DNA from: Candidatus Bathyarchaeota archaeon
GTDB taxonomy: Archaea > Thermoproteota > Bathyarchaeia > Bathyarchaeales > DTEX01
Reading direction: 5' to 3'
Assembly: GCA_003601695.1 (NCBI GenBank)
Contig: PIYH01000006.1
Span: 1-24,098, forward strand
DNA length: 24,098 nt
The translations under genes were made by a program, and so were the position numbers. Position 1 is the stretch's first letter. Each line of letters starts with the position of its first letter. Shown here in pieces: positions 13,865 to 21,039 of the stretch. The notes under the pieces are model-generated. The model saw nothing but the letters and a program-made list of their open reading frames with translations. It ran no database searches and was not told the DNA's origin.

Positions 13865-15211
13865 CTATTTCATCTTTCTCCTAAGTCTATTAATTAATTC
13901 AGCGGTTTTTCGAGTGGATAGGATACGTGCCTTCTTAAAGTTCTCCACCGGAACATTCAGCGGTCGAGTGGCATCTATTCCCATCTTCGAGGTTAAGCCA
14001 CGCTTCTGATCCGCTGAGGGATCAAGCGTTGAACCCCTAGCATTAGGCACAACTATCAAGTCCTCGCTTGCTTGAAATCGTAGCGCTATAGCCCACTCAA
14101 CTTCCTGCGGATCAAACACGTCAATATCCGAATCGACAACCACCGCATGTTTAAGACTTGGATGAGCCGCAAAGGCGGCTAGAAGGGCATTCTTACCATC
14201 ACCTTCAGTCTGCTTCTCTATCGAGATCACAGCGTGAAGCCAACCGCAACCCCCATCGGAGAGATTCACAGCTTTAACTCCCGGAACCACCTTTGACGCT
14301 GCCTCATATATTGCGGCTTCCCTAGGCAGCCCCATCAGCAAGCGGTGCTCAGGACCGCCGGGGAGAAGAGCCTGATAAATATAGTCTTTTCTATGCATGA
14401 TATTGACTATCTCTACCACTGGTTGCATCCGCTTTATATCATATGTGCAAGTTATGTCTACGAAAGGCCCTTCCTCAGCCTTCCTCTCAAACGAGACTCT
14501 CCCCTCAAGTACGAGCTCGGCCTCGGCAGGTGCATATGCATCTATCTCCATGCATTTAACGAGTTTAAGAGATCCGCCAAGCAGCCTGTTCGCTACGGCG
14601 TACTCACTTACGCCGAATGGAGGGGAGGAAGCAGCTGCTAGTAGTACAGATGGGTGAAGCCCTATCGAGATCGCGACTTCCAGATCTTTCTTTCTCTTCT
14701 TAGCGACGCTCCAGAGCTTAAATAGGTGACGGGGAACTAGCCGTATGACCAGATGGTTCTTATCAAGCACAAGAAGCCTATGAACAGAAACGTTCTCAAC
14801 TTTTCCATCTAGACTCCGCGCTGAGACCGCTGCAGCCGTTATGTAGGGCCCCGCATCTTTCTCGAAATGAAGTAGTATTGGAATCCTGCTTAAGTCCGGT
14901 TTTTCATGAACATCCATCACAGGGGCTTCCTCAACGATCTCCGGCTTAAGAGGGTTCTTTTGAGCATCAGATAGCCTTGTGTATAATTCATTCAGAGAAG
15001 TCTTCAAGGCTGAGCAGATTCTATCCCTCGTTCCGCAGAGATTCGCCACAACCTTTACATCGTAACCTTCAACTTTCTCGAAGAACAAAACTGGCCCATC
15101 TGCTAATTCCTGGATTATGGAGGCCGTCTCGAATATTGGAGAAACTTTTTCATGTATATGAAGAACTTCTCCCTTTTCCTCAAGCTCATTCAGAAAACTT
15201 CTAAGGCTCAT
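13865..15211 (-). CDS. UbiD-family decarboxylase (anhydromevalonate phosphate decarboxylase)
   Basis: This 448-residue prenyl-FMN-dependent decarboxylase probably converts trans-anhydromevalonate 5-phosphate to isopentenyl phosphate, which isopentenyl phosphate kinase then turns into IPP. UbiD features are ENVSVHRLLVLD (139-150, with the cofactor-contacting Arg145), AELVLEGRVSFERKAEEGPF (231-250, with the conserved acidic residues), YQALLPGGPEH and the C-terminal RGSTLDPSAD then KMGIDATRP. At 448 residues it is shorter than bacterial UbiD (about 490), as seen for archaeal homologues. The assignment to the mevalonate route comes from the adjacent aconitase-X genes; family membership alone does not fix the substrate. 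The UbiX flavin prenyltransferase it needs is not in this window. Its ATG lies within the end of the upstream PAC4-like gene. Confidence 0.9.
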   Translation of the reverse strand: MSLRSFLNELEEKGEVLHIHEKVSPIFETASIIQELADGPVLFFEKVEGYDVKVVANLCGTRDRICSALKTSLNELYTRLSDAQKNPLKPEIVEEAPVMDVHEKPDLSRIPILLHFEKDAGPYITAAAVSARSLDGKVENVSVHRLLVLDKNHLVIRLVPRHLFKLWSVAKKRKKDLEVAISIGLHPSVLLAAASSPPFGVSEYAVANRLLGGSLKLVKCMEIDAYAPAEAELVLEGRVSFERKAEEGPFVDITCTYDIKRMQPVVEIVNIMHRKDYIYQALLPGGPEHRLLMGLPREAAIYEAASKVVPGVKAVNLSDGGCGWLHAVISIEKQTEGDGKNALLAAFAAHPSLKHAVVVDSDIDVFDPQEVEWAIALRFQASEDLIVVPNARGSTLDPSADQKRGLTSKMGIDATRPLNVPVENFKKARILSTRKTAELINRLRRKMK

Positions 15212-15566
15212 CTCCAGTCTCCGCTTTCTTCAATAGTTTGTCTATTAGACTTAAAAATATATGTGAGACTTCCCTACTTGCCTCCTGCCTCGTGAAGATT
15301 GATAGGAGAATGATCTTCCCGAGTCTTCTGGCGAGGCTCTCTGCCAACATTCGACTAAGTAGGGAGTTCCTCTCCCCAAGCAATACTGAGGATAGGGGAG
15401 GCCCCGCCATGCCGGGTCTTTGAGGCACAGACACGGCGAGTGTCCCAAATCTTTCTTCTTCTTCGCTTAAGAGGAAAATGTAGGCATTCTTAACCTTAAT
15501 CATTGTGGCTAGATATGTTTTTCCTTCCTCCTTAATCATCTCTCTAAAAATCTTTGTCTTTAGCAA
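15201..15566 (-). CDS. PAC4-like proteasome assembly chaperone family protein
   Basis: This is a 121-residue soluble protein. The segment from about residue 40 to 90 (GTLAVSVPQRPG, then PLSSVLLGERNSLLSRMLA, then ESLARRLGKIILLSIF) follows the pattern I recall for eukaryotic proteasome chaperone PAC4 (LAVAM..R, P.STSLLGD, ..LAQRLARK..KQVFVSY). I therefore infer an archaeal PAC3/PAC4-type fold that may help assemble the 20S proteasome; this is a pattern comparison and no search was run. The start is TTG at 15566, and an ATG at 15539 (MIKEEGKTYLATM) is the alternative. The TAG overlaps the ubiD ATG by 11 bases, so the two genes form one transcription unit. Confidence 0.6.
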   Translation of the reverse strand: MLKTKIFREMIKEEGKTYLATMIKVKNAYIFLLSEEEERFGTLAVSVPQRPGMAGPPLSSVLLGERNSLLSRMLAESLARRLGKIILLSIFTRQEASREVSHIFLSLIDKLLKKAETGDEP

Positions 15567-15634
15567 TTAAGAACCCTTCAAACAATTAAGTGCCTAAAGC
15601 AAAAAGCGGAGGAACTCTGTTTTAACCTTTTCCC

Positions 15635-16423
15635 CTAAATCTTTGAGAGTATCTTTTTAAGATTCTCTCCGTTCTGTTTCCACCAGCTATATAGAATATT
15701 CGCATCCGTTCCCAAGCTGAAGTGCCGCACTCCAAGCTTCAAGTATCTCTCTGCATCTTTAGGATTATTTATCTCAGCTCTGGGAGCTACATCCATCTTT
15801 AAGGCCACCTTTATAGTCTTCAACTCAGCCTCCCTAACTTTCGAATGATTATACTGTCCGGGTAGCCCTATACTCAGCGAGTAATCTGCAGGCCCAAACT
15901 GAACCATATCTACTCCGTCGACGGAAAGTATCTCCTCAAGATTCTCAACGGCTGATCTCTTCTCTATCATAAACGCCACAACTGCATCCTCGCACATTTT
16001 AACGACATCCTCAGCTGAGGCTATGCGGGCTCCGTATCCCACTCTCCTATCCATTCTGAATCCATTTACACCTTTAGGTTCAGCTCTAACCGCGCGGACA
16101 GCTAATTCAGCATCCTCCACCGTTCTAATATCTGCAAAGAGTACATTCTGGATACCCGCCATTAAGGCTCTCTCAGCCAGGTATACTCTGGGCTCTTGAT
16201 CTATTTTTATCATCGAGGAGATTCCGACGAGCTCAGCCGCCCTAGCCAGATTGTCGAAGTCATATAGGGTGTAGGGACCATACTCGCTTAGGAACTCAAC
16301 GTAATCATAGACTCTTGTATAGCCAATCATCTCGACAAGTCCAGGCCACGCCGCAACTATGCGCGTGCCGATGCTCGGCTTACCTTTTCTGAGTAGTTCC
16401 CGAAGCCTATTCTCCATCAACAT
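15635..16423 (-). CDS. HpcH/HpaI-family aldolase/lyase (distinct subfamily)
   Basis: This 262-residue TIM-barrel protein belongs to the HpcH/HpaI family, whose class II members cleave 2-keto-3-deoxy acids to pyruvate and an aldehyde using a divalent metal. The metal ligands are recognisable as Glu154 (FMIEKRSAVENL) and Asp180 (QFGPADYSLSIGLPGQ). The catalytic His of HpaI (DGEHAP) is replaced by Tyr48 (LSEYGPY), and the active-site Arg position appears to be Lys73 (MIKIDQ). So this is not a standard HpaI and the substrate is unknown. The ATG at 16423 follows GGAGG with a good spacer. It may follow the same promoter as the PAC4-ubiD pair 69 bases downstream. Confidence 0.8.
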   Translation of the reverse strand: MLMENRLRELLRKGKPSIGTRIVAAWPGLVEMIGYTRVYDYVEFLSEYGPYTLYDFDNLARAAELVGISSMIKIDQEPRVYLAERALMAGIQNVLFADIRTVEDAELAVRAVRAEPKGVNGFRMDRRVGYGARIASAEDVVKMCEDAVVAFMIEKRSAVENLEEILSVDGVDMVQFGPADYSLSIGLPGQYNHSKVREAELKTIKVALKMDVAPRAEINNPKDAERYLKLGVRHFSLGTDANILYSWWKQNGENLKKILSKI

Positions 16424-16455
16424 GTTTCCCTCCAGAAGATAAATGCGCTGTTCCG

Positions 16456-16466
16456 CTTATAAAAAA
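16456..16466 (-). promoter_or_regulatory. TATA-like box for the aldolase gene
   Basis: On the minus strand this is TTTTTTATAAG, 33-43 bases before the ATG at 16423. The spacing fits a short leader that still contains the GGAGG ribosome site. Confidence 0.45.
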
Positions 16467-16504
16467 GACGGAGAATAAACTAGATCTGAATATAGATGAA
16501 GATA

Positions 16505-16513
16505 CTTATATTT
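16505..16513 (+). promoter_or_regulatory. TATA-like box for endonuclease III
   Basis: CTTATATTT lies 30-38 bases before the ATG at 16543, which predicts a leaderless or nearly leaderless transcript; there is no Shine-Dalgarno sequence. Confidence 0.45.
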
Positions 16514-16542
16514 GGCATGAAGAATCCTTAATTCTAATAGAG

Positions 16543-17208
16543 ATGTTTAAGGAAGAGAATAGGGCTAGAGCCAAGCTCGTATTAGAGACGATAGAGTCCA
16601 GATTTAAGGTTCCAAGCATCTCGAAGGTTGCTGGAGACCCTTTTAAGGTTCTGGTAAGGACGATAATAAGCCAGTCTACGGCTGAGATTAACACCAGGAG
16701 AGCTTATGAGAATCTCTCCAAAAAGGTAATTTTGACGCCCAAGGGTCTAGCAGAAGCAGACGTTGAGGAAATCGAGGAAGCCCTATTTGTCGCGGGACTA
16801 TATAGAAACAAGTCGCGGATCATTAAGAGGGTTTCTGAGGCTATCCTGAAGGATATGGGTGGCTCTCTCGACTTTATATATTCAGATCCGCTTGAGAAGG
16901 CTAGAAGGAAGCTCTTAAGACTTCCCGGGGTTGGACCTAAAACAGCTGATATTCTGCTTCTCTTCTGCGCTGGAAAACCAGTTCTCCCAGTTGACACTCA
17001 TGTTAACCGAGTCTCCAAGAGGCTTGGCTTCGTCCCCGAGAAAGCTGGATATGAAGAAGTCAGGAAAACTCTTGAGACGCTTTACGCGCCCAAGGAATAC
17101 TTCAAGGTTCACATGCTCTTCATCTCGTTAGGAAGAAGGTTCTGTAAAGCCGTGAATCCAAGACATGATAAGTGTCCCGTTCGTCACTTATGTCCTTCTA
17201 AGCCCTAA
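16543..17208 (+). CDS. nth: Endonuclease III-type DNA glycosylase/AP lyase
   Basis: This 221-residue base-excision repair enzyme removes oxidised pyrimidines and cuts the abasic site. The helix-hairpin-helix is LPGVGPKTADILL (127-139) with catalytic Lys133, and the catalytic Asp is Asp151 (PVDTHVNR). The C-terminal cluster motif, normally C-x6-C-x2-C-x5-C, reads C201-x6-H208-x2-C211-x5-C217, so the second ligand is His (codon CAT) instead of Cys. The cluster might be kept with a His ligand or be altered. The fold and active site are otherwise complete. The gene is divergent from the aldolase and its stop overlaps the convergent Clp1-type gene by four bases. Confidence 0.92.
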   Translation: MFKEENRARAKLVLETIESRFKVPSISKVAGDPFKVLVRTIISQSTAEINTRRAYENLSKKVILTPKGLAEADVEEIEEALFVAGLYRNKSRIIKRVSEAILKDMGGSLDFIYSDPLEKARRKLLRLPGVGPKTADILLLFCAGKPVLPVDTHVNRVSKRLGFVPEKAGYEEVRKTLETLYAPKEYFKVHMLFISLGRRFCKAVNPRHDKCPVRHLCPSKP

Positions 17209-18473
17209 AGCCTCGGGAGTATCTCCTTCTCGTTTCCCTTAGAATCAAGCCTTATCCTGCCTAATTTGATTCTGGAAACAGGCTTATTCACAGGTGTGCG
17301 TATCTTAATTACTTCATTTCTGAAGTCTATGCTCTCGATTGTTCCTATGCCAAGCATCTTTCCATCTTTATCCTCAAGAGATACGAGTATTCCCTTCTCA
17401 TTTCCCTTCTGAAGAGCAATTATCTTTTTTCCAATCTCCGCCTCCGTCATTCTCAACCGTTCCACGTCTAGACACGTATCTTTCTCAGTCACTATAAGTA
17501 AGCACTCCGACTTTTCTTCGCAGTACAGAATTTCTTCTCCAAGTATCTCCTCAACTCTCTCCTTGAGATGCTCAGTTACTTGACCGCTTAGATTTATGGA
17601 CCCCTCAACTTGAATCCATTTTAGGGGGAATATGCGTGTTCTGGATCCTTTGAGATGCTTTTTGTAGGCGAATCCTCTCAGAAACCTTCTTGTCTCCTTA
17701 TCTCTCCTTCTAGTCTTCTCGGGAGGCTTCACTAAGATGACCTTTCGCTCCTCAACTGAGGATATTATCGGCTCTAGCTCGCCGCTTGCTTGAATAGCAA
17801 CTATGTAATCTGGATTCAAAGCTTCTATAAGTTTGACTTTGTATTCTACAGCGTCTTCTCCTTCAACCCATCCGTCAGTGTTAGTTATAAGCAGATATTT
17901 CCCATTGCTGAAGGCTACGTTCTTCAACTTCGCAGCGGCCTTAATAACTTCATCTGTGACTTCGCTGGGGCTTGTAATCCCTACGAAGATCGATTCATCT
18001 GGAAAGAGCGTGAAAAGATCTGTGAATGGTTTATTGACGAAGGATAGACCGATGGTTCCCGGAGGACCCAAATCCGACTGTCCAAGGTCGCAATCTAGGA
18101 TAGAGATTTTCCAGCCTTTCCTCAATGCCACATTTGCTAGGTAAACCGAGAAACTCGTCTTTCCGGAGTCTATACCTCCTAGGATAAGAATCGACTTGAT
18201 ATCCTTCTCTGAGAGTATCTTTTGGACGGCCGCTCGCCACGATGACGGTATTGCCGGAGTATTCGTTTCAATGTATGATCCTCCTTCACTTATGCATACT
18301 TCAGCTTCACATTCCGAAAGAGCTTCGAAAGGCATTCTCTTGCCACGTCGCACAACCACTTTCATCCCAGATTTTATTTCTGCTCCTAAAATCTCAGCTT
18401 TCCCGGAGATAAGATATACGGAAGCAGGGCCATCTATGAGAAGAATCTTCCTCTCGCTAACTCGCCGTTTCAT
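17205..18473 (-). CDS. Clp1/Grc3-type polynucleotide 5'-hydroxyl kinase
   Basis: This 422-residue P-loop kinase of the Clp1/Nol9/Grc3 family phosphorylates 5'-hydroxyl ends of RNA (and often DNA), with roles in tRNA and rRNA processing. The N-terminal region (1-90) is beta-rich, as in Clp1. The Walker A is GGIDSGKTS (99-107), followed by the family-specific DCDLGQSDLGPPGT (127-140). The C-terminal domain (about 300-422) ends in beta-strand-rich sequence (LGIGTIESIDFRNEVIKIRT). The length fits archaeal members. It lies 21 bases downstream of the RuvC-like gene on the same strand, so the two are probably co-transcribed. Confidence 0.88.
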   Translation of the reverse strand: MKRRVSERKILLIDGPASVYLISGKAEILGAEIKSGMKVVVRRGKRMPFEALSECEAEVCISEGGSYIETNTPAIPSSWRAAVQKILSEKDIKSILILGGIDSGKTSFSVYLANVALRKGWKISILDCDLGQSDLGPPGTIGLSFVNKPFTDLFTLFPDESIFVGITSPSEVTDEVIKAAAKLKNVAFSNGKYLLITNTDGWVEGEDAVEYKVKLIEALNPDYIVAIQASGELEPIISSVEERKVILVKPPEKTRRRDKETRRFLRGFAYKKHLKGSRTRIFPLKWIQVEGSINLSGQVTEHLKERVEEILGEEILYCEEKSECLLIVTEKDTCLDVERLRMTEAEIGKKIIALQKGNEKGILVSLEDKDGKMLGIGTIESIDFRNEVIKIRTPVNKPVSRIKLGRIRLDSKGNEKEILPRL

Positions 18474-18494
18474 CTCTCATCCTTCTAAAAATTC

Positions 18495-19100
18495 TCAGAT
18501 GCCTTCCTTCCTAGCTATATTAACAGCCGCATCTGCATCGCTTACCTTCTTTCCGGAACTACGGCCTTTCACGTTGCTCGTCCCCGCCTCGCTGACGATC
18601 TCTATCACCGTGTCTTCAGGGATAGCTATCTGAAGCCGACTTGCGACTTCCTCAGCTATCTCTGGAACACCGTTTCCGATCTTTATCCTTCGCTTTTTAG
18701 CAGAATGCCTTTTTAGAGCGGTTAAAACCATATCTATTGCCATCTCTAAGGTTAACCGTCCCTTTTTCTCCAAGACATTTCCGTCTCCAAGAACGGCTAC
18801 TCCGAAATTCTTCCCCGGATCTATCCCCACAACTAGCTCATCATAGATTTTCTTACCCTCAATTATTCGCATAGCTTCATCTATGATTATGGAGGGCTTC
18901 TCCTCTGGATCATATATCAAGACTGATGGATGATCAATATGCTTGCTCTCCCCCTTCGTTGTTATAACCACTCTTATAGACGGCGGAATACTCTCTCCGG
19001 GAATCACGCTTAGGAATGGAATTCTCCTCTTGCTCAACTCATTCACGAGCCAGTAATAGGCTTTCCCCGAAACTGTAGCCACAGCTATCTTCCGCCTCAT
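18495..19100 (-). CDS. RNase H-fold (RuvC-like) protein, function unknown
   Basis: This 201-residue protein contains a RuvC-like signature in its second half. VVGIDPGKNFGVAVLG (90-105) has the first catalytic Asp (Asp94). IEIVSEAGTSN (166-176) has a Glu at 171. KVSDADAAVNIARKEG (185-200) has Asp188 and Asp190, the place of the last catalytic acids. The motif order matches RNase H-fold nucleases, so activity is possible. The first 85 residues (VATVSGKAYYWLVNELSKRR, then PFLSVIPGESIPPS) are a separate small domain I do not recognise. It precedes the Clp1-type RNA kinase by 21 bases, suggesting a shared RNA or DNA processing job, which is inference only. Confidence 0.7.
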   Translation of the reverse strand: MRRKIAVATVSGKAYYWLVNELSKRRIPFLSVIPGESIPPSIRVVITTKGESKHIDHPSVLIYDPEEKPSIIIDEAMRIIEGKKIYDELVVGIDPGKNFGVAVLGDGNVLEKKGRLTLEMAIDMVLTALKRHSAKKRRIKIGNGVPEIAEEVASRLQIAIPEDTVIEIVSEAGTSNVKGRSSGKKVSDADAAVNIARKEGI

Positions 19101-19168
19101 ATAAACACTCTGCCTCTTGCTAGAAAAGAGAATGGGGAGATCAACAATTTAAATCTTAAAAGATCTAC

Positions 19169-19188
19169 GGGAATTTCTTTATATTCCC
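19169..19188. repeat. Short inverted repeat over a TATA-like element upstream of radB
   Basis: GGGAAT (19169-19174) and ATTCCC (19183-19188) flank TTCTTTAT. The palindrome lies in the divergent spacer between the RuvC-like gene and radB, about 106 bases before the radB start, and includes a TATA-like run (CTTTATATT). It could be a repressor site, but the arms are short. Confidence 0.35.
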
Positions 19189-19293
19189 AATGCTTATCCT
19201 CCTCTTAGGAAGATGAAGGCTCCGCATGAACTAACTAGCTAAGGATGGCGAAGATGTTTCGCTGAGGCGCATGAGACATGGAGAGATGAAATA

Positions 19294-19989
19294 TTGAAAG
19301 AGCATATATCCACGGGAAGCATATTCGTAGATAGAGTCTTAGGTGGAGGTCTACTTCGGAGAGAAGTGACGCTTCTATACGGTGAGGCTGAAACTGGAAA
19401 AACCAGCTTGGCGATTCAATGTGCAGTTAATTCGGCCCGTATGGGATTTAAAACTCTTTATGTCGACTGTGAAGGCACATTTACTCCTCAACGTCTCAAG
19501 CAAATAGCATCTAGAGACATCGAAGAAGTCTCAAGCATGATTATACTTTTGACTCCCTCAACGTTTCAAGAGCAAGCTGAGATAATTGATAGCCTTGAAA
19601 GATTTATCAACAAGAGATTTGGACTCATAGTTTTCGATACTATTACCTCCCTTTACCGCTCAGAACTCGCAGAGAGAAACAAAACCTTCAGTCTAAATCG
19701 GGAGCTGAACCGTCAAGTTGCGATTCTCACGGAGATAGCGAAGACGATTCCATTATCTGTTCTATTGCTCAGCCAAGTGAGAAGTTCAATGGAAGGATCC
19801 GATTTCATACCCGTGGCCACGAGAATATTGAAGTTCTGGTCTAATAGCGTTATAAGGCTCTCAAAAACTGACGCAGGAAATGTGATCAAGGTTTCAGTTG
19901 AGAAGGTTGGAGGCGCTGAAGCTAAAGCATCCTTCCTGCTCATCATAAGGAACGATGGGATACGTGACTATCAGCTCATGGAGAGATAG
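19294..19989 (+). CDS. radB: DNA repair and recombination protein RadB
   Basis: This 231-residue RecA/RadA paralogue is thought to assist RadA-mediated strand exchange and may regulate the Hjc resolvase. Walker A is GEAETGKTS (30-38), Walker B is LIVFD (110-114), and VDCEGTFTPQRL (57-68) is the usual RadB segment after the P-loop. The N-terminal HhH domain of RadA is absent and the length is right for RadB. The start is TTG at 19294 after GGAG ten bases upstream. The reading ISTGSIFVDRVLGGG right after it is the standard N-terminus. No other recombination gene is adjacent, but the RuvC-like gene lies divergently upstream. Confidence 0.93.
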   Translation: MKEHISTGSIFVDRVLGGGLLRREVTLLYGEAETGKTSLAIQCAVNSARMGFKTLYVDCEGTFTPQRLKQIASRDIEEVSSMIILLTPSTFQEQAEIIDSLERFINKRFGLIVFDTITSLYRSELAERNKTFSLNRELNRQVAILTEIAKTIPLSVLLLSQVRSSMEGSDFIPVATRILKFWSNSVIRLSKTDAGNVIKVSVEKVGGAEAKASFLLIIRNDGIRDYQLMER

Positions 19990-20089
19990 CTGAGCGTGAA
20001 GTAGGAGATCCAGCCGATAAACTTTTAATTAACACTATTAAGTAGGAAACAAGATATTTTTTATGTATATTCTCATCTAGGCATAGAAC

Positions 20090-20740
20090 ATGACTACCTG
20101 GAATCCCGTGACCGGTTGTCTGCATAACTGTATATATTGCTGGGCTAGAAGATACTCTAGAACACTAGCTAAAATGGGAATCGAACCCTACAAAACTCAT
20201 GATTTCAAACCAGCATTCGCAGAGTGGAGGCTTAGGCAGAGATTCCCGAAGCATGATGTGGTATTCGTCTCGAGTATGGGGGATATGTGGGGAGATTGGG
20301 TTCGGAAGGAGTGGATAGAGTGTGTTCTCCGCGTTGCTAGGACTAAAAGAGACTCGCTCTTCTTCTTCCTAACAAAGAATCCGAAGAGATATCATGAGTT
20401 TAGGCATATGTTCTCCAGTAACATGATTCTAGGGGCAACTATAGAGAGTAACAGGCCATACAAGGTTACGTGTGCTCCTTCCCCAAAAGAACGTTTTGAG
20501 GCGATGCGAGATCTAGATTGGGAATATAAAGTTGTAGTTGTAGAGCCTATTCTGGACTTCGACTTTGAATTCGTCGACTGGATAAGAAAGATGAATCCGA
20601 TGCGAATCCGCATAGGCTATGACAATTACGGAAACAGGCTTCCGGAGCCACCGCTTGCTAAGACTATAACTCTCAAGGAGAAGCTAAATGGAATAGCGGA
20701 GGTCGAACTAGGCACGATCAGGAAAGCCTGGTACGAATAG
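20090..20740 (+). CDS. DUF5131 (phage Gp37-like) family protein, radical-SAM-like Cys motif
   Basis: This 216-residue protein has the DUF5131/Gp37 pattern: TWNPVTGCLHNCIYCWARR at the start, with Cys10, Cys14 and Cys17 in a Cx3Cx2C cluster motif like that of radical SAM enzymes. VFVSSMGDMWGDWV, FFLTKNPKRYHEF, LGATIESN and VVVEPILDFD follow in the usual order along a barrel. The biochemical role is unknown; related bacterial and phage proteins are about 230-300 residues and often lie near mobile elements, but there is no sign of mobility here. The ATG at 20090 appears leaderless, with a TATA-like run near 20055. It is convergent with the tautomerase gene, four bases apart. Confidence 0.82.
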   Translation: MTTWNPVTGCLHNCIYCWARRYSRTLAKMGIEPYKTHDFKPAFAEWRLRQRFPKHDVVFVSSMGDMWGDWVRKEWIECVLRVARTKRDSLFFFLTKNPKRYHEFRHMFSSNMILGATIESNRPYKVTCAPSPKERFEAMRDLDWEYKVVVVEPILDFDFEFVDWIRKMNPMRIRIGYDNYGNRLPEPPLAKTITLKEKLNGIAEVELGTIRKAWYE

Positions 20741-20744
20741 TTTC

Positions 20745-20927
20745 TTAAAGCTTTGATGCTTGCTTTCCATGTAAGCCCCAATTCGCCTTCGGGACGTCGT
20801 GGATGATTATGTTAAGCGCCTCGGCTGGAACGCCTATCCTCTCGAAAGCCTCAGTTATGCCCTTTATTAATTCCTCCTTTTGCTCGTCTGTTCTCCCCTT
20901 CCACATTTCAACTATGACTACTGGCAT
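20745..20927 (-). CDS. 4-oxalocrotonate tautomerase-like protein
   Basis: This is a 60-residue member of the tautomerase superfamily. After removal of Met the protein begins with Pro1 (PVVIVEMWKGRTDEQKEEL), the catalytic base of the family, followed by the beta-alpha-beta unit (IKGITEAFERIGVPAEAL then NIIIHDVPKANWGLHG). The size is typical of the short 4-OT group, which assembles as hexamers. The natural substrate is unknown; many archaea carry such a gene without an aromatic degradation pathway. The ATG at 20927 follows GAGGAG. It stands alone on its strand. Confidence 0.9.
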   Translation of the reverse strand: MPVVIVEMWKGRTDEQKEELIKGITEAFERIGVPAEALNIIIHDVPKANWGLHGKQASKL

Positions 20928-20984
20928 CTCTCCTCATAGAAATAGTATCATTTCATGCAATTATGGTTTTTGTAGCTATCACGA

Positions 20985-20993
20985 TAAATTTAA
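20985..20993 (+). promoter_or_regulatory. TATA-like box for carS
   Basis: TAAATTTAA lies 47-55 bases before the carS ATG at 21040, allowing a leader of about 20 bases. Confidence 0.35.
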
Positions 20994-21039
20994 GAATTTA
21001 GAAAAAGTAAATTCTGAGAAGACGATGGAAGCCTAGAAG

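Noticed and set aside
14345..14657. Overlapping plus-strand ORFs opposite ubiD
   Set aside because: They are shadows of the conserved decarboxylase sequence on the minus strand.
19195..19290. Possible box C/D-type RNA before radB (AGATGAAGG, later GCTGAGG)
   Set aside because: The boxes do not match RUGAUGA and CUGA at suitable spacing, and the ATG-rich stretch is better read as the radB leader.
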